Below the pieces are notes generated by a model, which worked only from the letters and a program-made list of their open reading frames with translations, ran no database searches and had not been told where the DNA came from. 21,539 nucleotides of DNA from an uncultured Oscillospiraceae bacterium (lineage in GTDB: Bacteria > Bacillota > Clostridia > Oscillospirales > Oscillospiraceae): contig CAKUJA010000037.1 in the NCBI GenBank assembly GCA_934661135.1, positions 1 to 21,539 on the forward strand, read 5' to 3'. The position numbers and the translations under genes are program-made. The stretch's first letter is position 1; every line of letters starts with the position of its first letter. This document shows positions 15,208 through 21,539 of the stretch, piece by piece.

Positions 15208-15237
15208 TCGGGAGACCGCCTTTCGGCGGTCTCCCGA
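15208..15237. repeat. GGGAGACCGCC hairpin, copy 1
   Basis: TCGGGAGACCGCC (15208-15220) and GGCGGTCTCCCGA (15225-15237) form a 13-bp stem around TTTC. A near-identical hairpin is found at 15399-15424. No T-run follows, so it is not a typical terminator. Confidence 0.6.
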
Positions 15238-15291
15238 GACTATCAAAAAACACTGGAATGCAGTATTGCAACAGAGTCGCGGGGAAAGAGT

Positions 15292-15314
15292 GAAGGGGGC
15301 AAAAAGCCCCCTTC
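15292..15314. repeat. GAAGGGGGC hairpin
   Basis: GAAGGGGGC (15292-15300) and GCCCCCTTC (15306-15314) form a 9-bp stem with loop AAAAA. On the minus strand the loop is TTTTT. It is part of the hairpin run between convergent acsB and the symporter gene. Confidence 0.5.
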
Positions 15315-15327
15315 GCGTTCAATCAAT

Positions 15328-15360
15328 CAGTTTTTCAAACGAAATGAGTTTGAAAAACTG
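15328..15360. repeat. CAGTTTTTCAAAC hairpin
   Basis: CAGTTTTTCAAAC (15328-15340) and GTTTGAAAAACTG (15348-15360) form a 13-bp perfect stem with a 7-nt loop. It is followed at 15375-15390 by a second small hairpin, CGAAAA-GACT-TTTTCG. Confidence 0.55.
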
Positions 15361-15398
15361 GACGGGCAGCGGGGCGAAAAGACTTTTTCGACACGCTG

Positions 15399-15424
15399 GG
15401 GAGATCGCCTTTCGGCGGTCTCCC
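15399..15424. repeat. GGGAGATCGCC hairpin, copy 2
   Basis: GGGAGATCGCC (15399-15409) and GGCGGTCTCCC (15414-15424) form an 11-bp stem (one T-G pair) around TTTC. It differs from copy 1 by a single base in the core. It lies 27 nt past the symporter stop and may end that transcript, though no T-run follows on the minus strand. Confidence 0.55.
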
Positions 15425-15450
15425 GGCATACATAAGAGGGTAGGGAAGGA

Positions 15451-16680
15451 TCAACGGTTTGCGGCAATTCGCGCCTGCTTTCTCTGCTCCTGACGGGAGA
15501 TCCACATCGCGCAGGTGGCGTCGCCGGTGATATTCAGCGTCGTGCGTCCCATGTCGAACAGCTTGTCGACGCCCGCGATAATCGCAATGCCCTCGACCGG
15601 CAGTCCGACCGACTCGAGCACCATCGCCAGCATAATCATACCTGCACCGGAGACACCGGCCGTGCCGATCGAAGCCAGCGTCGCGGTCAAAACGATCATC
15701 GCCATCTGCCCGAGTGTCAGGTCGACACCGTAGCAGCGCGCAATAAACAGCGCTGCAACGGCCTGATAGATTGCCGTACCGTCCATATTGATCGTCGCGC
15801 CGAGCGGCAGGACGAATGCGCTGATCTCCGGCTCCGCGCCCATCTTGTTGCAGCACTCGATGTTCAGCGGCAGCGTCGCGTTGGAGGAGGTCGTGGTGAA
15901 TGCGCAGATCATCGCCGGAGCCAGTCCCTTGAAGAATTTGATGGGATTCATGCCGGACAAAAACCGCACGGACAGGCCGTAGACCACGACAACATGGATG
16001 ATATAGCCGAGATATGCCACACAAATGACAATCAGCAGGTTGCCGACGATCGACGGGCCGTTTTCGGCCACAACGTTTGCCATCAGGCAGAGCACGCCGA
16101 TCGGGGTGAACTTGATAATCATCATCATAACCTGCATGATGACCTTATTCAGCCTGGAAACTGCACCGCCGACCGGGATGCCGTCCTCGCCGGCGGCAAG
16201 GATGCCTGCGCCGAGGAAGATCGCAATCACGATGACCGGCAGCATATCGGCGCTGACCATCGGTTTGAGCAGGTTATCCGGGAAAATGTTCACAATGACC
16301 TGCATGACGGAGGGGCTTTCCTTTGCCTCATATTCCAGACCGCTTGTCTGGAGCACCGGGAACGCGCCTTTGAAAATGTTGGCCAGCACCAGACCGATTA
16401 CAACGGCGATGGCCGTCGTGAACATATAGTACACGAACGTCCGCAGTCCGACGGAGCCAACGCGCTTGAGATCCTTCAGTGAAACGACGCCGTCTGTAAT
16501 TGAGAACAGCACGACCGGCACGACAAGGAATTTCAGCAGATTGATGTAGATTGTCCCGATTGGTTTCAGGTAGTCCTTGGTAAACCCTGGGTTTTTCAGG
16601 AAACACAGGCCAATCAGAATACCTGCAACCATGCCGATGAAGATCCATACGGACAGTGATAGTTTCTTCTTTTCTTTCAT
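15451..16680 (-). CDS. Dicarboxylate/amino acid:cation symporter (DAACS/SLC1 family)
   Basis: The 409-aa protein is an inner-membrane secondary transporter that uses Na+ or H+ gradients to take up acidic amino acids or C4-dicarboxylates. The SLC1 landmarks are in order: the Ser/Thr-rich hairpin HP1 AFTTTSSNATLP, the TM7 motif INMDGTAIYQ, HP2 GTAGVSGAGMIML and TM8 VDKLFDMGRTTLNITGD. In TM8 the Asp, the Arg of GRT and the Asn that in GltPh contact aspartate are all present, which favours an acidic substrate. HP2 reads GVSGAG where GltPh-type proteins usually have GVPGAG. The start at 16680 was chosen because AGGAGG lies 6 nt upstream; an in-frame ATG at 16695 overlaps that region. It is divergent to the DUF5662-like gene, with a possible Rex operator between them. 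Confidence 0.94.
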   Translation of the reverse strand: MKEKKKLSLSVWIFIGMVAGILIGLCFLKNPGFTKDYLKPIGTIYINLLKFLVVPVVLFSITDGVVSLKDLKRVGSVGLRTFVYYMFTTAIAVVIGLVLANIFKGAFPVLQTSGLEYEAKESPSVMQVIVNIFPDNLLKPMVSADMLPVIVIAIFLGAGILAAGEDGIPVGGAVSRLNKVIMQVMMMIIKFTPIGVLCLMANVVAENGPSIVGNLLIVICVAYLGYIIHVVVVYGLSVRFLSGMNPIKFFKGLAPAMICAFTTTSSNATLPLNIECCNKMGAEPEISAFVLPLGATINMDGTAIYQAVAALFIARCYGVDLTLGQMAMIVLTATLASIGTAGVSGAGMIMLAMVLESVGLPVEGIAIIAGVDKLFDMGRTTLNITGDATCAMWISRQEQRKQARIAANR

Positions 16681-16698
16681 ACTTCTCCTCCTCATTCT

Positions 16699-16724
16699 AT
16701 CCCGTTTGGGATGTCTCCATTATA
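16699..16724 (-). promoter_or_regulatory. Extended -10 promoter and small hairpin of the symporter gene
   Basis: On the minus strand TGGTATAAT gives an extended -10 (TATAAT at 16719-16724) without a good -35. Directly downstream ATCCCAAACGGGAT (16699-16712) forms a 5-bp hairpin just before the Shine-Dalgarno. It would lie at the very 5' end of the mRNA or act as a small operator. Confidence 0.55.
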
Positions 16725-16776
16725 CCAGCGGATCGCGGTTTCTGGTGTTCAGGTGATGTGAAGGAGCGTCGGAGAT

Positions 16777-16794
16777 ATGTTAAGTTCTTAACAA
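16777..16794. promoter_or_regulatory. Rex-type operator candidate
   Basis: ATGTTAA-GTTC-TTAACAA matches the clostridial Rex consensus TTGTTAA-N4-TTAACAA at all but the first base and contains a perfect 7-2-7 inverted repeat. Rex is the NADH/NAD+-sensing repressor of fermentative genes. The site is about 55 bp upstream of the symporter -10 and about 100 bp upstream of the DUF5662 -35. That is far for simple promoter occlusion, so the regulated gene is uncertain. Confidence 0.5.
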
Positions 16795-16808
16795 ATACGC
16801 ATTCAAAA

Positions 16809-16840
16809 TTGTGAAAATAGCACAAATTATTTGCGCAAAT
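16809..16840. promoter_or_regulatory. Two further inverted repeats in the divergent spacer
   Basis: TTGTG (16809-16813) and CACAA (16821-16825) form an inverted repeat with a 7-nt centre; a Rex site would have 8. ATTTGCGCAAAT (16829-16840) is a perfect 12-bp palindrome. Both lie between the Rex-like site and the DUF5662 promoter in AT-rich DNA, which fits a regulatory region. Confidence 0.4.
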
Positions 16841-16892
16841 TTCTATATTGATTGTTTAGAATCGATAGAATCGGAGCGATTTTTTGCCGCGG

Positions 16893-16921
16893 TTGCATTT
16901 CGCCGCGCAATTTTATATAAT
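16893..16921 (+). promoter_or_regulatory. Sigma-A promoter for the DUF5662-like gene
   Basis: -35 TTGCAT (16893-16898), spacer 17 nt, perfect -10 TATAAT (16916-16921). The start site would be near 16928, leaving a leader of about 26 nt before the GTG start. Confidence 0.75.
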
Positions 16922-16953
16922 AAAAACAGAATACGAAAAGGAGCCGCGCCGCT

Positions 16954-17523
16954 GTGGGACATTTCTGGAAGCATCTGAAAACAATTACGCATCATCGCCG
17001 CCTTGTGCGCCGCGGCTGTTTTCGCGTCGGTCTCTACTGGCAGGGACTTACACACGACTTGTCCAAATTTTCCCCCATTGAGTTCTGGACAGGTGTCCGC
17101 TATTATCAGGGCAGCCGTAGTCCCAATACTGCCGAGCGTGAGGAAAAAGGCTATTCCGAAGCGTGGATGCACCACAAAGGCCGTAATAAGCACCATTTTG
17201 AATACTGGACGGACATCAACCCCGCAACGCGGCGGTATGAACCGGTGGAGATGCCGCGGCGCTATCTTGCCGAGATGGTCATGGATCGTATTGCCGCCTG
17301 CAAAACCTATCAGGGCAGTGCCTATACCGACGCTTCACCGCTGGCGTATCTCAACCGTGCGCGCGAATCGTCGTGTTTCAACCCCACGACGTTCCGGCAG
17401 CTCCACTTTCTGCTTACGATGCTCGCCGAGCAGGGGGAGGACGCCACATTTGCCTACATCCGCAATACTGTCCTCAAAAATCTTCCCCTTGCGGAGGAAG
17501 CGGAAGCAAAAAAGATTACATAA
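16954..17523 (+). CDS. DUF5662 family protein
   Basis: The 189-aa protein has no signal peptide or membrane segment and is probably cytoplasmic. I recognise it as the DUF5662 type from WQGLTHDLSKFSPIEF (29-44) and AWMHHKGRNKHHFEYW (70-85). The conserved His34/Asp35 and the His73, His74, His80, His81 cluster suggest a metal-binding, possibly HD-like hydrolase site; this is inference, as no function is established to my knowledge. The start is GTG with AAAAGGAG 10 nt upstream, and no better ATG exists. The gene has its own promoter and an intrinsic terminator, so it is monocistronic, and it diverges from the symporter gene. Confidence 0.8.
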   Translation: MGHFWKHLKTITHHRRLVRRGCFRVGLYWQGLTHDLSKFSPIEFWTGVRYYQGSRSPNTAEREEKGYSEAWMHHKGRNKHHFEYWTDINPATRRYEPVEMPRRYLAEMVMDRIAACKTYQGSAYTDASPLAYLNRARESSCFNPTTFRQLHFLLTMLAEQGEDATFAYIRNTVLKNLPLAEEAEAKKIT

Positions 17524-17556
17524 CACCGGTTCTGCAATGCAGAACCGGTGCTTTTT
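17524..17556 (+). terminator. Terminator of the DUF5662-like gene
   Basis: A perfect 12-bp stem, CACCGGTTCTGC with GCAGAACCGGTG around AAT, begins directly after the stop codon and is followed by CTTTTTG. Confidence 0.9.
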
Positions 17557-17626
17557 GTGGATTCAGTCCAATTTCAGGATTCAAAATCAGGCGGATTTGC
17601 CGATGGCTTGTCTGCCCACTTTCCGC

Positions 17627-17632
17627 TATACT
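17627..17632 (+). promoter_or_regulatory. Possible -10 box for the surface nucleotidase gene
   Basis: TATACT about 110 bp upstream of the gene is the best -10 candidate after the preceding terminator. No good -35 lies at 16-18 nt. A promoter must exist here because the upstream gene ends in a strong terminator, but this exact site is tentative. Confidence 0.35.
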
Positions 17633-17742
17633 GAAAATAACGGAATCTCTGCCCAATCCGCTGCGGCGACTGTCCGCAGTGCGACTGCGGCAAAGCGTTC
17701 TGAATGCCGGTGTCACACCGGGACAATGAAAGGGAGGATACT

Positions 17743-19863
17743 ATGAAGAAAGTAACAGCACTTCTGCTCGCAGTGGTTCTCGTGCTCGGCCTGATGACCG
17801 GCGCGCTGGCCGCCGACGGTACACTCAGCGGCAAAACCGTCATCCTGCATACGAACGATGTCCATGGCGAGATCAGCCTGTATGCCAAGGTCGCGGCGCT
17901 GAAGAAGGACTATCAGGCGCAGGGCGCCGACGTCATTCTCGCCGATGCGGGCGACTACATTCAGGGTACACCCTATGTCAGTGATTCAAAGGGTGCGTCG
18001 GCTGTCGATCTTATGAATGCGGCAGGCTATGACATCGCCACGTTCGGCAACCATGAGTTCGACTATGGCTTTGACAATCTGGTGAAACTCATGGGCGATG
18101 CGAAGTTCAAAGTGATCGGCAACATCCGCTACAACGGAAAGCCGACGTTCAACGATACGACGATCATCAAAACGTCCTCCGGCTTGAAGGTCGGCTTCCT
18201 CGGCCTGACCACGCCGGAAACCAGCACGAAGGCGCACCCGGCGAAAATCCAGGGCGTGACCTTCATGGCGAAGGACGAGCTTTACAAGTTTGCTTCTGAT
18301 GAAGCCGCGCTCCTGCGGAAGGACGGCGCGGATGTGGTCATCGCGCTGACGCACCTCGGTGTCGACCCAGAGTCCGAGCCGAACCGTTCTGCCGATGTCT
18401 ATGCCAACAGCAAGGGCATCGACTTCATCATAGACGGCCATTCGCATACCGTGATGACCAAGGGGGAAAACAACGAACCCATCCAGTCCACCGGCACGAA
18501 GCTCGAAAATGTCGGCGTCATCATCATCGATAACGCCACGAAGAAGATTGAAAAGAATGAGCTTCTCAAGCTCGCTGACTATAAGACCGAGGACGAGACT
18601 GTCAAGGCCGCGGCCGACGCCGTCATCAAGGATGTGGATACCCGTCTCGGCAAGGTCTTTGCTAAGACAGAAGTTGACCTCGACGGCAACCGCGACCCCG
18701 GCGTCCGCACGAAGGAAACAAACCTCGGCGACCTGATTACCGACGGCATTCTCTGGTACGCCACGAAGGACGGCAAGCTCGACGTTCCGGCCGATCATGT
18801 CGTGGCTCTCACGAACGGCGGAGGCATCCGCGCCTCGATCAAGGCCGGTGACATCTCGATGAAGGACATCAATACGGTTCTGCCCTTCGGCAATACCGTT
18901 GCTGTCATCTATATCTCCGGCGCGAGCCTGCTCGAAGCGCTCGAAGCGTCTACATACAGCCTGCCCACCTCGATCGGCGGCTTCCCGCAGGTGTCCGGCA
19001 TCCGCTACACGGTTGTGACCGGCGCGAAGTACGATGCCAACAAGGAAACCTACCCCGGCTCCACCTACTATGGTCCGAAGTCCATCCAGCGCGTCACCAT
19101 CGACAGCATCAACGGCAAAGCCTTTAACCCGAGCGAAACCTATGCCGTCGTCACCAACGACTTCACCGCCGCCGGCGGCGATACCTACTACACGTTCAAG
19201 ACCTCTCCGAAGATCGTCGATACCGGCGTTCCGATGGATGAAGCCGTTGTCGAGTATATCAAGACGAAGCTCGGCGGCGTGGTCGGCAAGAACTATGCCT
19301 CCGCGCAAAACCGCATCACGATTAAGTCCTACACCGATGTCAAGTCCACCGCCTGGTATGCTGAGCCGGTTGAATTCGTCACGGCCAAGGGTCTGATGAA
19401 CGGTTCCGGTGCGAAGTTCAACCCCACCGGCAGCATGGATCGCGCCATGCTCGTCACCGTGCTCTATCGTCTTGCCGGTTCGCCTGAGGTTGAGGGCAAG
19501 GTCTCCGAGAAGTTCAAAGACTGCAAAGACGGCGCCTATTATGAAAAGGCCGTCCTCTGGGCAGCGGCCAACGGTATTGTCGCCGGCTATTCCGATGGTA
19601 CGTTCAAGCCGTCCAACCCGGTCAATCGCCAGGAGCTTGCCAAGATCCTCTATGGCTATGATCTCTTTGCCAAGCGTGTCGGGCAGGACTTCGCGGTTGA
19701 GCTGACCTATGCCGACCTTGATTCCATCCCCGGCTGGGCGCTCGAAGCCGTGAACTACTGCACGGCCGCAGGCTACCTGCAAGGCAGCAACGGCGCATTC
19801 CATCCGAAGGACAAGGCCAACCGCGCCCAAGGCGCGAAAGTCCTGATGGAAATGGCAAGCTGA
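17743..19863 (+). CDS. Surface-anchored 5'-nucleotidase/metallophosphoesterase with three SLH repeats
   Basis: The 706-aa secreted protein starts at the ATG preceded by AGGGAGG; an upstream in-frame ATG at 17704 lacks such a site. Residues 1-24 form a signal peptide with likely cleavage after ALA. Residues 31-265 are the calcineurin-like phosphoesterase domain with metal motifs HTNDVHG (36-42), DAGD (68-71), GNHE (102-105), THLG (203-206) and GHSH (232-235). Residues about 300-525 are the 5'-nucleotidase C-terminal domain with TNGGGIR, NTVLPFGN and DFTAAGGDTY. Three SLH modules follow (about 530-580, 590-640, 655-706), which bind secondary cell-wall polymer. The enzyme should dephosphorylate extracellular nucleotides or UDP-sugars at the cell surface, freeing nucleosides and phosphate. 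Substrate is inferred from family. Confidence 0.93.
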   Translation: MKKVTALLLAVVLVLGLMTGALAADGTLSGKTVILHTNDVHGEISLYAKVAALKKDYQAQGADVILADAGDYIQGTPYVSDSKGASAVDLMNAAGYDIATFGNHEFDYGFDNLVKLMGDAKFKVIGNIRYNGKPTFNDTTIIKTSSGLKVGFLGLTTPETSTKAHPAKIQGVTFMAKDELYKFASDEAALLRKDGADVVIALTHLGVDPESEPNRSADVYANSKGIDFIIDGHSHTVMTKGENNEPIQSTGTKLENVGVIIIDNATKKIEKNELLKLADYKTEDETVKAAADAVIKDVDTRLGKVFAKTEVDLDGNRDPGVRTKETNLGDLITDGILWYATKDGKLDVPADHVVALTNGGGIRASIKAGDISMKDINTVLPFGNTVAVIYISGASLLEALEASTYSLPTSIGGFPQVSGIRYTVVTGAKYDANKETYPGSTYYGPKSIQRVTIDSINGKAFNPSETYAVVTNDFTAAGGDTYYTFKTSPKIVDTGVPMDEAVVEYIKTKLGGVVGKNYASAQNRITIKSYTDVKSTAWYAEPVEFVTAKGLMNGSGAKFNPTGSMDRAMLVTVLYRLAGSPEVEGKVSEKFKDCKDGAYYEKAVLWAAANGIVAGYSDGTFKPSNPVNRQELAKILYGYDLFAKRVGQDFAVELTYADLDSIPGWALEAVNYCTAAGYLQGSNGAFHPKDKANRAQGAKVLMEMAS

Positions 19864-19875
19864 AAATAATCCGCA

Positions 19876-19906
19876 ACGGAGCACCCGCCGGGTGCTCCGT
19901 TTTTTT
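19876..19906 (+). terminator. Terminator of the surface nucleotidase gene
   Basis: An 11-bp stem, ACGGAGCACCC with GGGTGCTCCGT around GCC, is followed by a run of seven T. It is a textbook intrinsic terminator. Confidence 0.93.
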
Positions 19907-19945
19907 GCAGAATACCTGAAAAAATCTTAATAAACGACGAAGGAT

Positions 19946-19974
19946 TTGCTTTTTCGCCCCATTTGTGCTAGAAT
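19946..19974 (+). promoter_or_regulatory. Sigma-A promoter for the phosphodiester glycosidase gene
   Basis: -35 TTGCTT (19946-19951), spacer 17 nt, -10 TAGAAT (19969-19974). The ATG is about 48 bp further on. Confidence 0.65.
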
Positions 19975-20022
19975 CTAAAAGCGTATGTAATTCCGACACT
20001 GAATTCCAAATGAGGAGCGAAT

Positions 20023-21366
20023 ATGGCAGCAATGAAGCTATTTGGTTCGACCCGCGGCGGCGCACGCGTCGCCAAGCGCGGCAAGAAGCCAAAACAAAAA
20101 AAACCGAAAAAACCGCTCAAGACACTTGCAATCATCCTGACGGTTATCCTGTGCCTCGAGGGTCTCTATTTCCTTTGCATCTATTCCAACATACCGTTCA
20201 TTAAAAAATACCGCACGCTCTACATCAACACGGCCATGAACACCATGCGCCATCAGTGGCTTGCAACCTATTTCATCCCGGAGGACGTCATCTCCCAGGT
20301 TCGCTACGAATACGGCCTGGAGATCGCCAAATCCAACGGCAAAGAGAGTCAGTGGGGCAAAAACGACCCGAATAACCAGACTGAAGTCAAGGAGCCGACC
20401 GTCAACGAGATCGAAGCCGAGATCGTTGAGGAGGAAAAGCCGGATCCCGAGGAGCAGCAGCGCCTTGCGCGCGAAGCCTTCTTCGAGGTGTTTTGGGAGG
20501 TCGACCCAGACAGCATGGACGCCTACATCGCCGAGCACCCGGATGTGCTCGACAACGGTTGGGAGAACATCTACATCAACGAAGCCGGCTTCGACGATAA
20601 AGGTACCACCATCGAGTCCATCTACGGAGAACAGGTGCTCGCCATCGACACCGAAAACAGCATCCTGCTTCTGCGTGCCAAGGGCAGCGGCTACCGCGGC
20701 GTTCTGGCCGTGGCCAAAGATCCGGCTCGTCTTTCCGTCGAAATGTGCTCCACGCTCGGCGTGACCGGTGAGCTTGTCGGCAAAATCGCCGAGGATCACG
20801 ACGGCGTCCTCGCCATGAACGGACCCGGCTTCCTCGATCCGAATGGCGCAGGCAACGGCGGCCAGCTTGCCGGCTATGCCATGTCTAACGGCGAGGATTA
20901 CGGTTCCCATTTTACAGCCTGGGCGTATAAGCGCATCGAGCTGCACGATGACAACCTGTTTTATATCAAGGACGCGACCGCACCGGTCGGCGAAGGCTGC
21001 ACCGATGCCACCGAGTTCCAGCCGGCCATGATTATCGACGGCGTGAAGTACACCAGCGACTACTGGTCGGGCACCCAGCCGCGCGCCTGCATCGGCCAGT
21101 CCGACAAGTATGAGATCCTGATGCTAGTCGTAGAAGGCCGCTATGCGCTCGAGGGCATCCCCGGGACGAGCGTCAACGAATGCTCCGACATCCTGCTCCG
21201 GCACGGCTGTATGCAGGCCATGAACCTCGACGGCGGCGCCAGCGCCATGATGTGGTATCGCGGCGAATATATCACGTCCTGCTCCAATCCGTACGTCCGC
21301 TATTCCGGCGGCCGTACGTGCCCCGGCGCGTGGGTTTATAAATCTGCCGACGCAATTCAGGAATAA
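20023..21366 (+). CDS. Membrane-anchored phosphodiester glycosidase (NAGPA) domain protein
   Basis: The 447-aa protein has a very basic cytoplasmic tail (1-33), one membrane anchor (about 34-55) and an extracellular part. An acidic, low-complexity stretch (120-150) links to a NAGPA/phosphodiester-glycosidase domain (about 205-440). Domain signatures are MNGPGFLDPNG (265-275), QPRACIGQ (352-359) and NLDGGASAMMWY (401-412). Relatives in bacteria are associated with cell-wall or exopolysaccharide glycan processing, and the human enzyme removes GlcNAc from phosphodiesters. The substrate here is unknown. NGPGF and NLDGGAS depart slightly from the common NGGFF and NLDGGGS forms. The ATG is chosen for GAGGAG 5 nt upstream. 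Own promoter and terminator indicate a single-gene unit. Confidence 0.85.
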   Translation: MAAMKLFGSTRGGARVAKRGKKPKQKKPKKPLKTLAIILTVILCLEGLYFLCIYSNIPFIKKYRTLYINTAMNTMRHQWLATYFIPEDVISQVRYEYGLEIAKSNGKESQWGKNDPNNQTEVKEPTVNEIEAEIVEEEKPDPEEQQRLAREAFFEVFWEVDPDSMDAYIAEHPDVLDNGWENIYINEAGFDDKGTTIESIYGEQVLAIDTENSILLLRAKGSGYRGVLAVAKDPARLSVEMCSTLGVTGELVGKIAEDHDGVLAMNGPGFLDPNGAGNGGQLAGYAMSNGEDYGSHFTAWAYKRIELHDDNLFYIKDATAPVGEGCTDATEFQPAMIIDGVKYTSDYWSGTQPRACIGQSDKYEILMLVVEGRYALEGIPGTSVNECSDILLRHGCMQAMNLDGGASAMMWYRGEYITSCSNPYVRYSGGRTCPGAWVYKSADAIQE

Positions 21367-21371
21367 CGCCC

Positions 21372-21406
21372 AAAGCCGTCTCCTGCCCGGAGACGGCTTT
21401 CTTGTT
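21372..21406 (+). terminator. Terminator of the phosphodiester glycosidase gene
   Basis: A 12-bp stem, AAAGCCGTCTCC with GGAGACGGCTTT around TGCCC, starts 6 nt after the stop and is followed by CTTGTT. Confidence 0.88.
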
Positions 21407-21430
21407 ACTGAGCAGGGGAGAACCGTTTCT

Positions 21431-21495
21431 ATGATTTTTCGCCGCACCCGTAGGGGCGGACGGCGTCAGAAGAAACTCGCTGCATTCCGTTTCCG
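21431..21495. repeat. Composite of two dispersed repeats
   Basis: The left part (21431-21462) repeats the GCCGCACCCGTAGGGGCGGACG unit also seen near 81-178, without its second hairpin arm. The right part (21463-21495) matches 5952-5984 in 28 of 33 positions. Two separate intergenic repeat families are thus joined here. A 28-codon minus-strand frame (21429-21515) runs through it but is probably just repeat sequence. Confidence 0.6.
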
Positions 21496-21539
21496 GCTAA
21501 CGCCGAAAACTGCATATTCGCTCCTTCCTTCTTCCTTTC

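Noticed and set aside
15266..15493. Small plus-strand frame between acsB and the symporter
   Set aside because: It spans three hairpins and enters the antisense side of the symporter gene, with no ribosome binding site.
21429..21515. 28-codon minus-strand frame with GGAG upstream of its ATG
   Set aside because: It lies wholly within dispersed repeat sequence, so it is more likely repeat-borne than a gene, though the Shine-Dalgarno-like spacing is good.

Overview
The window looks like a chromosomal segment of an anaerobic, fairly GC-rich Clostridia member, probably in or near the Oscillospiraceae/Ruminococcaceae. This rests on the protein families (clostridial-type EF-G paralogue, Asn-rich FtsH N-terminus, SLH-anchored nucleotidase, CO dehydrogenase/acetyl-CoA synthase), on sigma-A promoters with Gram-positive Shine-Dalgarno sequences, and on many short palindromic intergenic repeats. 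The assignment is an inference from sequence character, not from a database match. I see no rRNA, tRNA, CRISPR array, transposase or phage gene.

Layout. Positions 1-404 are gene-free and built of hairpin repeats. Positions 405-6620 are on the minus strand: an EF-G-like GTPase with its own promoter, then a three-gene block read right to left: pcp (pyroglutamyl peptidase), an RlmB/TrmH-type RNA 2'-O-methyltransferase, and a large membrane protein with the layout of a P1B-type ATPase but degenerate catalytic motifs. A 32-bp stem-loop repeat lies at both ends of this block. On the plus strand, ftsH and a MscS-type channel gene overlap by 4 nt and end at a strong terminator.

The metabolic core is cooS (9979-11877), cooC (12088-12861) and acsB (12880-15021): the nickel CO dehydrogenase, its nickel-inserting ATPase and the acetyl-CoA synthase subunit. 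Together they can interconvert CO2, CO and acetyl-CoA if a methyl-corrinoid protein is supplied from elsewhere. No acsC, acsD, acsE, acsV, fhs or other methyl-branch gene is in the window. A near-consensus promoter precedes a 150-nt untranslated leader upstream of cooS.

After acsB come about 390 bp of consecutive hairpins. Then a minus-strand dicarboxylate/amino acid:cation symporter faces away from a plus-strand DUF5662-like gene. The divergent spacer holds a near-perfect Rex-type operator and two further inverted repeats. The right end carries two exported or surface proteins, each with its own terminator: a 5'-nucleotidase-family phosphatase with three SLH repeats, and a membrane-anchored phosphodiester glycosidase (NAGPA) domain protein. 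The last about 110 bp again contain the dispersed repeats.

The strongest unusual items are the degenerate P-type ATPase-like protein, the pair of stem-loops bracketing its operon, the stand-alone carbonyl-branch module, and the Rex-like operator cluster.
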